Assembly (NCBI GenBank): GCA_040221055.1
Contig: JAVJVN010000018.1
Location: forward strand, 62,001-126,000
Direction: 5' to 3'
Length of the DNA: 64,000 nucleotides
DNA from: Rhodothermales bacterium
GTDB taxonomy: Bacteria > Bacteroidota > Rhodothermia > Rhodothermales > UBA10348
The translations under genes were made by a program, and so were the position numbers. The notes beneath the pieces are model-generated. The model searched no databases and was not told where the DNA came from. It saw nothing but the letters and a program-made list of their open reading frames with translations. This document shows positions 48,353 to 56,487 of this stretch, piece after piece (within the stretch, counting starts at the first letter, position 1; every line of letters starts with the position of its first letter).

Positions 48353-49559
48353 CCGCGAGCGGACACACCGCGCACGATATGTCTTCCCGCGATGGCGCAT
48401 CCGTCGTCCAATGGGGTCGTGGACAGGACGCGAACGTCTCCATCTGGGGCAATCGCGTGTCGCGAGGCCCAAGTGCCGCGTGAACCAGGTCCGTCAGCGC
48501 ATCCATGAACAGTGGATGACAATTCAATCCGGACGATACGTGGTAGTGGGAAATCCCTTCCGCTTCGGCCGCATCCCGCATGCGCACATCCAACACGAAG
48601 GTCGTATCGAACTGCTCCGATACGTGATCGACCGGCACCACGAGGACCGACCGGCGGCCCGTCGCTACCATGTCCCGGAAGCGTTCGGGAACGGACCACG
48701 ACAGACGCGACCCCCACGAATTCGGCCGCACAAAGGCCAGCGAGAAGGGGATGTCATTTCCCCGGTGCTTCATCACGGCATCGGCCGTGTAGTGGGCCTG
48801 GCAACAATATGGATCCTGCTGGCCACCGGTCACGGGATCGGCGGCGCCGTGTGCGGCGAACAGGATCTGGACATTCTCCCGGGCGTGCTTGGGAAAGCGC
48901 TGCAAGGCCTGGTCCATCCGCTCGCTCATGGCCCGGATGAACAAATCGTGTGTGGCAAACTCCCGGACGGCGACCGTCGGGCGCGCTGCGAAGGCACCCG
49001 AGGCCATGAGGGACTCCCACTCGGCCAGGGCCCGACCGGTCGTCTCCATGGCGTACTGCGGAAACAGGGGCAACAGGACGACATGGGTAACGCCGTCCTC
49101 GTCCATTTTCCGGGCGGTTTCGGCCATGTCCGGAACGCCGAACGGGCTGGCCGTATAGACCGATGTGTGCACGCCGTCCAGCCGACCACCCGCCGCACTG
49201 GCCGCCAACAGCTTGGCCAGCGTCTGGGCCTGCTCCCGATTCAGACGATTGATTACAGACCCGCCGCCGATGGCATCGTATTCTGCCTGGAGACGGCCAG
49301 CCGCCCACCGGGCACGGATGGTGGCCGCCACGTGTGTCTGCCAGAATCGGCGCAAACCGCGCGCTTTCACAGGCCGAAGCAGGCGTCGGTACAGATACGG
49401 CAGCACGTCGGCTTTCGATTCGGGCGCTCCCGGAACCAGCAGCACGACACCCACGCGCGAGCCCGGGCCGACGTCGAGCGCCTGCAGCGGGAAGAACCGT
49501 CCTGTGAACAGGCGGTCGTCCGACGAGTACGTGTGTTGCAGTTCGAGGGGAGACATCAT
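48249..49559 (-). CDS. Ferrochelatase-like protein with C-terminal extension
   Basis: A 436-residue protein of the ferrochelatase family, which inserts iron into porphyrin. The N-terminal GVVLLVPGAPESKADVLPYLY parallels the usual GVLLLNLGGPE pattern. The catalytic His is kept in LFAAHGAADP, but the late motif expected as FVSDHxETxYExD reads HVSEQFDTTFVLD, changing D-H to E-Q and Glu to Asp. The last about 60 residues (Cys/Pro/His-rich, containing CPRPH and DISCAVC) extend beyond the normal end and overlap the convergent ABC gene by 104 bp. Two adjacent ATGs (49559 and 49556) can start it. Function in heme synthesis is likely but not certain. Confidence 0.8.
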   Translation of the reverse strand: MMSPLELQHTYSSDDRLFTGRFFPLQALDVGPGSRVGVVLLVPGAPESKADVLPYLYRRLLRPVKARGLRRFWQTHVAATIRARWAAGRLQAEYDAIGGGSVINRLNREQAQTLAKLLAASAAGGRLDGVHTSVYTASPFGVPDMAETARKMDEDGVTHVVLLPLFPQYAMETTGRALAEWESLMASGAFAARPTVAVREFATHDLFIRAMSERMDQALQRFPKHARENVQILFAAHGAADPVTGGQQDPYCCQAHYTADAVMKHRGNDIPFSLAFVRPNSWGSRLSWSVPERFRDMVATGRRSVLVVPVDHVSEQFDTTFVLDVRMRDAAEAEGISHYHVSSGLNCHPLFMDALTDLVHAALGPRDTRLPQMETFASCPRPHWTTDAPSREDISCAVCPLAATSRRPHPHLKSTPADVRASLQSGLRPAGWPHVE

Positions 49560-49652
49560 TGCGGAAGGTAGACACGCCCTCCCCATCGCTGTTTCAGGGC
49601 TGTGTGAAGTCCACGGCTATTTGCGGAAGCTTCATTCCCGACCCACAGACCA

Positions 49653-49920
49653 GGGTCTGTTAAAACTACCCCAAAGTCCCGCTGTAGCCACCAGAAATGG
49701 CGTTTATCAAGGCGTGAGGAGCGAAGTATGGCAGCGTCATTCGAACGACGAACAACACAGAGAAACGCCATTTCCGGTGCTACCCGCAGGGACGGGGACA
49801 ATTTCGCGCCCACCGGCGTTGTCCTCACCTCGAGTAACGCTGCTACACTTCGGTTCGTCCGCCTTGGCGGACACGAAATTGGCCACCGTCAGCGAGCTTT
49901 GGGGTAGTTTTAACAGACCC
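49653..49920. mobile_element. 268-bp foldback/MITE-like element
   Basis: The ends are perfect 24-bp inverted repeats (49653-49676 and 49897-49920), outermost bases GGGTCTGTTAAAAC. No ORF of useful size is inside. Internal inverted pairs occur at 49684-49705 with 49763-49783, at 49721-49757 with 49815-49857 (diverged), and CAATTTCG/CGAAATTG at 49798-49805 and 49874-49881. No clear target-site duplication is seen. It looks like a non-autonomous derivative of a DNA transposon whose transposase is elsewhere. It fills most of the 372-bp gap between two genes; the rest of the gap shows nothing else. Confidence 0.85.
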
Positions 49921-49931
49921 TATTCAAATTG

Positions 49932-50222
49932 ATGACGATTCTCCAGCACACTCCGACGGCCGACGACCTACTGGACTTCCTGGACCAGTCCATCAGTCAG
50001 CTCGCGGAGACGGGCGCCGAAGCCCGGTACATCCTCATGGGCCCGGCCGCCTACGACCTGTTCCGCAAGACCCTGGCCGCCTCGCTGCGGCGGGGCAAGG
50101 GCGACTTCGAGACGTACAACTACCTGCCGGTCGTGGTCGACCCCTTCCGCGAAGCCTCTGTCTGTGTGGTCCCCGCCCCCGCCGGGACCGATGCCGCCTG
50201 GCAGCCGTTCAATATCGGGTGA
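49932..50222 (+). CDS. Small protein of unknown function
   Basis: A 96-residue soluble protein, MTILQHTPTADDLLDFLDQS at the start. The middle (YILMGPAAYDLFRKTLAASL) is helical and the end (LPVVVDPFREASVCVVPAPA) is beta-like; this plan resembles fragments of capsid-type folds, but I cannot assign a family. ATG at 49932 is only 11 bp after the mobile element, so its promoter must be inside that element or absent. It converges with the RluA-type gene, 22 bp away. Confidence 0.65.
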   Translation: MTILQHTPTADDLLDFLDQSISQLAETGAEARYILMGPAAYDLFRKTLAASLRRGKGDFETYNYLPVVVDPFREASVCVVPAPAGTDAAWQPFNIG

Positions 50223-50244
50223 CACTACCGCCCGGCCGGCCTCG

Positions 50245-50946
50245 TCATCCCGAACCCGGAGCCATCGGAAGCGACGCTGCAGCCCGCTGGGTCCACTCGG
50301 GCCACAGGAGCGGCACCGGCGCCGTGAACGTCATGAGCTCCTTCGTAGTGGGATGCTCAAAACTCAACCGGTAGGCGTGCAGCGCCAGGTTCTGGCCGTC
50401 CAGCTCGCGGCGACTGCCATACCGGAAGTCCCCGACAATGGAATGCCCCCGGCTGGCGAATTGGACGCGTATCTGATGAGCACGGCCCGTGCCCAGATGC
50501 ACGTGGATGAGCGATACCGGCTTGCCTGACGCATCCATCGCACGCGTTTCCACGGCCCGCCAGGCGAGACGGGCCGGCTTGCCCCCGGATTTCACGACAT
50601 GCACATGGCCTTCCCGCTTCTGCAAACGATTGGTCCACACATCTTCGCCCGTCAATTCGCCCTCCACGATGGCCACATACTCCTTTCGTGGACGCCGTTC
50701 CCGGAATTGCTCGGACAGGCGCGCCGCCGCCTTCGAGGTCCGCGCGAACACCATGACCCCCGATGCGGGCCGGTCCAGCCGATGTACCAGCCCCAGATAC
50801 ACGGCCCCCGGCTTGTTGTACTTGTCCCCGATGTATTCCTTGCACATGGTGAGCATGTCCTCGTCGCCCGTCTTGTCGGCCTGCGACAGGATTCCGGCCG
50901 GCTTGATGACCACAAGCAGGTGGTTGTCTTCGTAGAGGATGTCCAT
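50245..50946 (-). CDS. RluA-family pseudouridine synthase
   Basis: A 233-residue RNA pseudouridine synthase. The catalytic aspartate is D58 in HRLDRPASGVMVFAR, and the segment GRAHQIRVQFASRGHSIVGD is the second family signature. There is no S4 domain. The start at 50946 matches the family opening YEDNHLLVVIKPAG; its start overlaps nothing once the downstream divergent gene is begun at 51056. The RNA target is unknown. Confidence 0.94.
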   Translation of the reverse strand: MDILYEDNHLLVVIKPAGILSQADKTGDEDMLTMCKEYIGDKYNKPGAVYLGLVHRLDRPASGVMVFARTSKAAARLSEQFRERRPRKEYVAIVEGELTGEDVWTNRLQKREGHVHVVKSGGKPARLAWRAVETRAMDASGKPVSLIHVHLGTGRAHQIRVQFASRGHSIVGDFRYGSRRELDGQNLALHAYRLSFEHPTTKELMTFTAPVPLLWPEWTQRAAASLPMAPGSG

Positions 50947-51055
50947 GCGGTACGTGATGGCTATGTTAACAAGGCGCTCAGGGAGCCCGCGCAGGAAACC
51001 GTTGGCCGGTTCCGGCTTTCGCCCCTCCGACACCCCCCGACCACGTGAGTTCCGG

Positions 51056-51697
51056 ATGACCCATCCCGATTTGCCGTATTCCGGAGAACTCTACCGGAAA
51101 GCCCTCCACCTGCTGGCCCTGGTCCTGCCGGTCGGGGTCGTCCTGCTCGGCAAGCCGCTCGCCCTGTGGATCCTCCTGCCGCTCGCCCTCACGGCCCTCG
51201 CCCTGGATGTGCTCCGCGTGCGATGGGTCTGGTTGAACCGTACCATCGATACCGGATTCGGATGGATGATGCGCCGCGCGGAACGCCCCCGGGTCGGCGC
51301 GCCCGTCCGCGTGAATGGCGCGTCGTGGGTGCTGACGAGCATGGCCTTGCTCACCCTGCTGTTTCCGGTGGACGTGGCCGTCGTGAGTTTCGTGGTGTTC
51401 ATGCTCGGGGATGCGGCAGCGGCGCTTGTGGGACGGGGTATTGGGCGTCTGCACTGGGGCGTCTCAGAGCGGACCATGGAGGGCACGGTGGCCTTCCTGC
51501 TCGTGGGGATGGGCTCGGCGGTCGCGCTGGCTGCCCCGTTCGTTCCGTTCGCGCCGTTTGCGTTTCCATTGTGGATGCTCGGGGTAGCCGTGGTGACGGC
51601 CGCCGTACTGGAAACCCTGCCCCTGCCCGTCAACGACAACCTGGCGGCACCGCTCGGCGCGGCGGGCGTACTTTACGGACTGCACTACTTTTTTTAG
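51056..51697 (+). CDS. Dolichol/phytol kinase-like membrane protein
   Basis: A 213-residue integral membrane protein with about six helices. The motif ELYRKALHLLAL near the N-terminus, GDAAAALVGRGIG in the middle, and TMEGTVAFLLVG and NDNLAAPLGA near the end are those of the SEC59/VTE5 polyprenol or phytol kinase family, related to CDP-diacylglycerol synthases. It would phosphorylate a membrane lipid alcohol. The start at 51056 is chosen because 39 upstream residues are Arg/Pro-rich and unlike the family. The lipase gene begins 3 bp downstream. Confidence 0.82.
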   Translation: MTHPDLPYSGELYRKALHLLALVLPVGVVLLGKPLALWILLPLALTALALDVLRVRWVWLNRTIDTGFGWMMRRAERPRVGAPVRVNGASWVLTSMALLTLLFPVDVAVVSFVVFMLGDAAAALVGRGIGRLHWGVSERTMEGTVAFLLVGMGSAVALAAPFVPFAPFAFPLWMLGVAVVTAAVLETLPLPVNDNLAAPLGAAGVLYGLHYFF

Positions 51698-51700
51698 CCG

Positions 51701-52549
51701 ATGGCCAAACTCACCGATGCCGCCTTCAAGCGGTTTGCCAGCCTGGATGCCTTCCCGCAACCTCCGGTCATCCGGATTGCGCATCCCGTCGTCCTCATGC
51801 ACGGGTTCGGCCTGCTGTCCGTGCTGGTCAAGGGCGGGCACCTGCACGATGAGGCGATGTACCTCCGGCTTCGCGGCGTGACGGCCTACGCACCGAATGT
51901 ATCCCCCTACCAGACCGTCCCCATCCGGGCCGAAATGTGGCGCGACCGCCTGGATCAGATCCTGGCGGAAACGGGCGCGGACAAGGTGCACCTCATTGCC
52001 CACTCCATGGGTGGCCTCGATGCGCGCTGGCTCATCAGCCAACTGGATTATGCCCGGCACGTCCTGAGTCTCACCACCATTGCCACCCCCCATCAGGGCA
52101 GCGCCCTCGCCAACATCGTGCTGGAGCGACCGGAGCGTTTGCAGGGATGGATATCCGAAGCGGCCAACTGGGCTGGAGAGCGCGTCCTGGACGGGGGGAA
52201 AGCGGATTTCCGGCGTGCCGTCCACGATCTGACGCCGGAGTACGTGCAGGAGACCTTCAATCCCGAGGTTCCGGACCATCCGGACGTGGTCTACCGGTCC
52301 TGGGCAGGACGCGCCGGAAAAGGCACCGACACCTCCATCAACCCGGTGCTGCGCCCGCTGAACCTCATGCTGTATGCCCGGGAGGGCGTGAACGACGGAT
52401 TCGTATCGGTGGAATCGGCCAAATGGGGCACGTTCATGGGCGAACTGGATGCCGATCACGCCCAGCAGATCGGCATTGACCTGTTGGCCTCGTCCACGTA
52501 CACGTCCACGGCATTCTTTGCCGAAATCGTGGCCGGCCTGGAAATGTAA
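51701..52549 (+). CDS. Alpha/beta-hydrolase, triacylglycerol lipase-like
   Basis: A 282-residue lipase. The oxyanion hole is LMHGFG (H34-G35) and the nucleophile elbow is AHSMGG with S102. The motif TTIATPHQGSALA follows, and late NDGFVSVESAKWGTF and DADHAQQ likely carry the catalytic Asp/His partners. It has no signal peptide, unlike secreted group I lipases, so it may act in the cytoplasm. It begins 3 bp after the membrane kinase-like gene and is probably in the same transcript. Confidence 0.88.
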   Translation: MAKLTDAAFKRFASLDAFPQPPVIRIAHPVVLMHGFGLLSVLVKGGHLHDEAMYLRLRGVTAYAPNVSPYQTVPIRAEMWRDRLDQILAETGADKVHLIAHSMGGLDARWLISQLDYARHVLSLTTIATPHQGSALANIVLERPERLQGWISEAANWAGERVLDGGKADFRRAVHDLTPEYVQETFNPEVPDHPDVVYRSWAGRAGKGTDTSINPVLRPLNLMLYAREGVNDGFVSVESAKWGTFMGELDADHAQQIGIDLLASSTYTSTAFFAEIVAGLEM

Positions 52550-52558
52550 CCTGGCAGG

Positions 52559-53029
52559 TTACATTTGAATGTCGCCGTAGGAGACGATCTCTCCGAGCCT
52601 GTCGAACACAAACACCCGCACGAGACCCGTCCGCGCCAGGATGGTCGGGGCGAAGGAGAACACATAGACGCCCGGATCGGTCGTTTGCAGCAGGTCGTCG
52701 AGTGTACGCAGACGTCCCTCGGCATCGCGGGCCCTGAGGACCAGCCCACCCTGGACGGCATTGAATTCCAGGACCGTCACCGGCAACGTCACGAAATTCC
52801 CGGCAGCCGGATTCGGATAAGCGGGGTCGAACCGGACCTTGCCCCCGTAGACCGGCGATGTCCGCCAGTCGTCGAGGTCGTCGTTCAGTACGATCCCGTC
52901 GGCGTCGGTCCGCGCGAATCCGGATGCCGGCAGGCTCGCGTCGTCCACGAACTCCGACTGGCGTTCCTGTGTGTCGCATCCGGCCACTGCCAGGAAGAGG
53001 ACGAAAATGAAAACGATTCGGGAAATCAT
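52559..53029 (-). CDS. Small lipoprotein with a T9SS-CTD-like domain
   Basis: A 156-residue protein with lipoprotein signal (VAGC, Cys18). After a short linker the sequence reads FDPAYPNPAAGNFVTLPV, then strands ending VRVFVFDRLGEIVSYGD, which resembles a type IX sorting domain that forms almost the whole mature protein. A lipoprotein anchor and a CTD together is unusual. It converges with the lipase gene and is divergent from the ABC ATPase. Function unknown. Confidence 0.78.
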   Translation of the reverse strand: MISRIVFIFVLFLAVAGCDTQERQSEFVDDASLPASGFARTDADGIVLNDDLDDWRTSPVYGGKVRFDPAYPNPAAGNFVTLPVTVLEFNAVQGGLVLRARDAEGRLRTLDDLLQTTDPGVYVFSFAPTILARTGLVRVFVFDRLGEIVSYGDIQM

Positions 53030-53129
53030 GCGGATCCGTGGTTGACCATCCGGGTTGTCCGGGGACGGTGCGTGGACCTACCTTTACCGACGCCCGCCGT
53101 TCCCGACCGCAACCTGCTCCTGCCCCGAA

Positions 53130-53969
53130 TTGCCACCGGACCGCCCCATACCTCCATCCGCCACCGGCGCCATCCTGGACGCGCATGGCCTGGGCGTGGA
53201 CCTGGCCGGCCGCCCCATTCTCAGAGACCTGTCGTTCCGCGTAGAGCGCTGTGAGTGGCTCGGCCTGGTCGGACCCAACGGCAGCGGCAAGACCACACTG
53301 TTGCGGACGCTGGCCGGACTGCTGCCCCACACCGGCTCGGTGGACCTCATGGGCCAGGGCATCCGCGCGTGGCGACCGGCCGAGCGCGCCCGGCGCCTGG
53401 CCATGGTCCGTCAGACCCGGTCGGTGGCCTTCGACTTCCGGGTGGATGAGCTGGTGCTGCTCGGCCGGTCCCCCCACAAGGGACTGCTGGCCACCTTCGA
53501 TCGGAGCGACCACGAGCGGATGTCGGCCGCGCTCCGCACGGTGGACCTCGCCGGGTTCGAGGACCGCTCCTTCGAATCCCTGTCGGGCGGCGAGCAACAG
53601 CGGGTCTTCCTGGCACAGGCCCTTGTCCAGGAGGCCGACGTACTGCTGCTGGACGAGCCGACCACGTACCTCGACGTTCATCACCAGTACGAATTCATGG
53701 TGCACGTGCGCCGCCAGGTGGATGCCGGGACCACCGTGGTCGGGGCCTTCCACGACCTGGAACTGGCCGCCCGGTTTTCCGATCGCATGGCCGTACTCGA
53801 CCGGGGCCGCCTGGTGGCTCTTGGTGCCCCCGAAGCGGTCCTCACCCCGGCCCTGCTGCGCGATGTCTTCCGGATGGAGGCCGTCGTGGAACACCGGGAA
53901 GACGGGCTCCAGGTCCGGTTCACCGGTCCGGCAACACGCGCCGGGCATGCAGCGTTGCAGGTCCCATGA
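53130..53969 (+). CDS. ABC transporter ATPase, BtuD/FecE-like
   Basis: An ATPase of the iron-siderophore/cobalamin importer type. Motifs: GPNGSGKTT, SLSGGEQQRVFLAQAL, VLLLDEPTTYLDVHHQ and the H-loop FHDLELAARFSDRM. No ATG fits the expected N-terminus; the TTG at 53130 (about 279 residues) is my choice, a TTG at 53055 and a GTG at 53196 are also open. The next gene, a cobalamin adenosyltransferase, overlaps it by four bases, suggesting B12 or corrinoid import. No permease or binding protein is adjacent. Confidence 0.88.
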   Translation: MPPDRPIPPSATGAILDAHGLGVDLAGRPILRDLSFRVERCEWLGLVGPNGSGKTTLLRTLAGLLPHTGSVDLMGQGIRAWRPAERARRLAMVRQTRSVAFDFRVDELVLLGRSPHKGLLATFDRSDHERMSAALRTVDLAGFEDRSFESLSGGEQQRVFLAQALVQEADVLLLDEPTTYLDVHHQYEFMVHVRRQVDAGTTVVGAFHDLELAARFSDRMAVLDRGRLVALGAPEAVLTPALLRDVFRMEAVVEHREDGLQVRFTGPATRAGHAALQVP

Positions 53970-54547
53970 AAATCTACACCCGTACCGGCGACACCGGCAA
54001 AACCGGCCTCTTCGGCGGCCCCCGCGTATCCAAACACCACATCCGGATTGAAAGCTACGGCACGGTCGATGAGCTGAATTCCGTGCTCGGCATGGTCATG
54101 GCATCCGGCCGGTCCCTCGATCGGGCTTCGCTTTCGGACGATGCGCTCGGCGCCGTCCTCGCCACCCTCGATCGCGTCCAGCGCGAGCTGTTCATCATCG
54201 GCGCGGACCTGGCCACGCCATCCGATGCGCGCGCGGCAACCGTCCGCGTTACGGAGGACCACGTCCGCACCCTCGAGACGGAAATAGATGCCCTCGACGC
54301 CGATCTCGCCCCGCTGAAACGCTTCATCCTTCCGGGTGGCAGCATGATGGCCGCCCATCTGCATCTGGCCCGCACGGTCTGCCGGCGGGCCGAGCGGTTG
54401 GTGGTTGCGCTGGCCGAGCAGGAAGACATCAACGAGCACACCATCGTGTACCTGAATCGCCTCTCCGACTGGCTGTTCACGGCCACCCGCGCCGTAAACC
54501 ATGCGCTCGGCGTACCGGACAACGAGTGGCTGCCCCCGGCCCCATGA
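53966..54547 (+). CDS. Corrinoid adenosyltransferase, PduO type
   Basis: A 193-residue enzyme that transfers adenosyl from ATP to cob(I)alamin. The ATP-binding motif TGDTGKTGLFGG is at residues 7-18, YGTVDELNSVLG follows, and the VCRRAERLVVALAE motif is near the end. Length is normal for PduO-type. Both its start (with the ABC ATPase) and stop (with the SGNH gene) are ATGA overlaps. Confidence 0.94.
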   Translation: MKIYTRTGDTGKTGLFGGPRVSKHHIRIESYGTVDELNSVLGMVMASGRSLDRASLSDDALGAVLATLDRVQRELFIIGADLATPSDARAATVRVTEDHVRTLETEIDALDADLAPLKRFILPGGSMMAAHLHLARTVCRRAERLVVALAEQEDINEHTIVYLNRLSDWLFTATRAVNHALGVPDNEWLPPAP

Positions 54548-56487
54548 AAAAACGCCTGTTCACGCTTCTTGCCGTGGCGCTGCCGTTCGTTCTGCTGGCG
54601 CTCCTTGAGGCTGGACTCAGGCTTACCGGGACGGCGGCCTACCCGCCGCTGTTCATGGACGTGGAGGGCATTCCGGGGTGGCGCGTGCAGAATCCGGACG
54701 TGGCCGCCCGCTGGTTCCGGAGTGAAACGTCCCTCCCCACAGCGCTCGGTGACGCGTTTCCGGCGTCGAAACCCGAGGGCGGCCTCCGGCTGGTGGTCCA
54801 GGGCGGCTCCAGCGCAGCCGGATACCCCTACTATTATGGCGGTGCCTTTTCCCGGATGCTGGATCAGGCCCTGGAAGATGCTCTCCCTGATCGGCACGTG
54901 GATGTCATCAACACGTCCATGGCCGCTATCAATTCGTATGCCCTGGCCGACGTGGCCCGCGAAATCGTGGATATCCAGCCGGATGCCGTGCTCATCTACG
55001 CCGGTCACAACGAGTACTACGGGGTGCTGGGGGTCGGCTCGGCGCAGGCGCTGGGCCGGAATCCGTCGTTCGTGAACCTGTACCTGTCCCTGCAACGGCT
55101 GCACACGTTCCGGCTGTTGGACCAGGGACTCTCCCGGTTGGCCGGACTGTTCCGGACTTCGGCCGGCGAGACGGCCACGCGCAGCACCCTCATGGAACGG
55201 ATGGTGGGCGAACAGGTCATCCCGTACGGCTCTGAGGTCCACCGGCAGGGCATTGACCAGTTCGGGCACAACCTGTCGAAGCTGCTGGACATCTACCGGG
55301 ATTCCGGCATTCCGGTGTTCATTTCCACCATTGCGTCGAACGAACGGGACCAGGCCCCGTTCGTGGATGCCGTCGCCGACCCCGACGCCTACCGCGCGGA
55401 CGTCCGCCGGGCCGCGGCCGCCGGCGACACCACCGCCCTTTCGGGGCTCATTGCCCGCGAACCGCTCGGCGCATCGGCCTGGTTCGCCCGTGGACATTTG
55501 GCACTGGAAACGGGACCTGCCCCGGCTCAGGTCGATCGGTCAGCCGCCCCCTATCTCTTGGCCGCCCGCGATCGGGATGCCCTCCGTTTCCGCGCATCTT
55601 CTGAAATAAATGGCATCATCCGTGCGCTGGGCACAGAACCGGTAGGAATCCAGGGCAAAATCGGGAGGCATGTCACGGTGGTCGATGCCGAAACGGCGCT
55701 GCGGAGCGCGTCGCCCGACGGCGTCATCGGCAACCGGCACATGCTCGAGCATCTGCACCCGAACATCGACGGCACCTTCCTGGTGGCGCGTGCCTTCATG
55801 GATGCGCTGACGGCGGCCGGCCTGGCCCCCACGGTGGATACCGGCGCCTGGAAGGCGTCACTCGCCGTGACTCCGGTGGACCGGCGCTTCGGCGAACTCC
55901 GGTTGATGCAACTCATGGGCGCGTGGCCGTTCCAACCGCCCGGCGTGAATGCGTTCCGGGATACGCTGCAGGCCCGCTCCTTCTTGGATACGCTTGCGCT
56001 GGCCCTGTTCCGCCGCCAGACGGGGTGGCAGCAGGCGACCGCCACATGGCGCATGCGCCAACGACAGACGGCCGACCTGGACAGCGCCATCCGGGCCGCC
56101 CGGGCACTGACCCTGCAATACCCGTTCCTGCCCGGTCCGGCGGCGGAACTCGGTGCGCTGCATGCCACAGCCGGGCATTCGGCGGAGGCCGTCCGGTGGT
56201 ACGAGCGCGCCCTGGCGCTCGAGGAAACCCCGGCGCTCCAGGTGGCCCTGGGCAGTGCGCTGGTCGACCTCCGCCGAACGACAGAGGCCGAGGCGGCCTT
56301 CAGGCGGGCGTTGGCGCTGGACGCATCGAACGAGGATGCCGTGGTCCGGTTGGTCGCGCTCATGGCCGCCACCGGGCGCGGCCGGGATGCCCTCCAGACG
56401 CTCCGCGCACACGTGGACCGGTATCCGGACCAGGTCCGTCCGCGTGTGATCCTGGAACGACTGGGCGGGACGGTGCCGCCGCCATGA
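54544..56487 (+). CDS. SGNH-hydrolase-like protein with TPR tail
   Basis: A 647-residue protein. The N-terminal helix (about 5-24) is a membrane anchor or signal. Residues about 80-460 form an SGNH/GDSL-like domain: block I QGGSSAAGY (S89 likely nucleophile), YAGHNEYYG with the block III Asn, and LEHLHPNIDG with the late His. The C-terminal 170 residues hold tetratricopeptide repeats (about 505-640), e.g. AVRWYERALALEETPALQ. The start overlaps the adenosyltransferase stop and its stop overlaps the next gene. A substrate is not known. Confidence 0.85.
   Translation: MKKRLFTLLAVALPFVLLALLEAGLRLTGTAAYPPLFMDVEGIPGWRVQNPDVAARWFRSETSLPTALGDAFPASKPEGGLRLVVQGGSSAAGYPYYYGGAFSRMLDQALEDALPDRHVDVINTSMAAINSYALADVAREIVDIQPDAVLIYAGHNEYYGVLGVGSAQALGRNPSFVNLYLSLQRLHTFRLLDQGLSRLAGLFRTSAGETATRSTLMERMVGEQVIPYGSEVHRQGIDQFGHNLSKLLDIYRDSGIPVFISTIASNERDQAPFVDAVADPDAYRADVRRAAAAGDTTALSGLIAREPLGASAWFARGHLALETGPAPAQVDRSAAPYLLAARDRDALRFRASSEINGIIRALGTEPVGIQGKIGRHVTVVDAETALRSASPDGVIGNRHMLEHLHPNIDGTFLVARAFMDALTAAGLAPTVDTGAWKASLAVTPVDRRFGELRLMQLMGAWPFQPPGVNAFRDTLQARSFLDTLALALFRRQTGWQQATATWRMRQRQTADLDSAIRAARALTLQYPFLPGPAAELGALHATAGHSAEAVRWYERALALEETPALQVALGSALVDLRRTTEAEAAFRRALALDASNEDAVVRLVALMAATGRGRDALQTLRAHVDRYPDQVRPRVILERLGGTVPPP

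Noticed and set aside
49653-49920. The 49.7-kb inverted repeats as a transcription terminator or CRISPR-like repeat
   Set aside because: Arms are 220 bp apart, the ends are flush and exact as in transposon termini, and there are no regularly spaced repeats.
55923-56483. Upstream in-frame extension of the FG-GAP/UnbV gene
   Set aside because: The extension is Arg/Gly/Pro-rich shadow of the SGNH-TPR gene; the ATG at 56484 is followed by a proper signal peptide.
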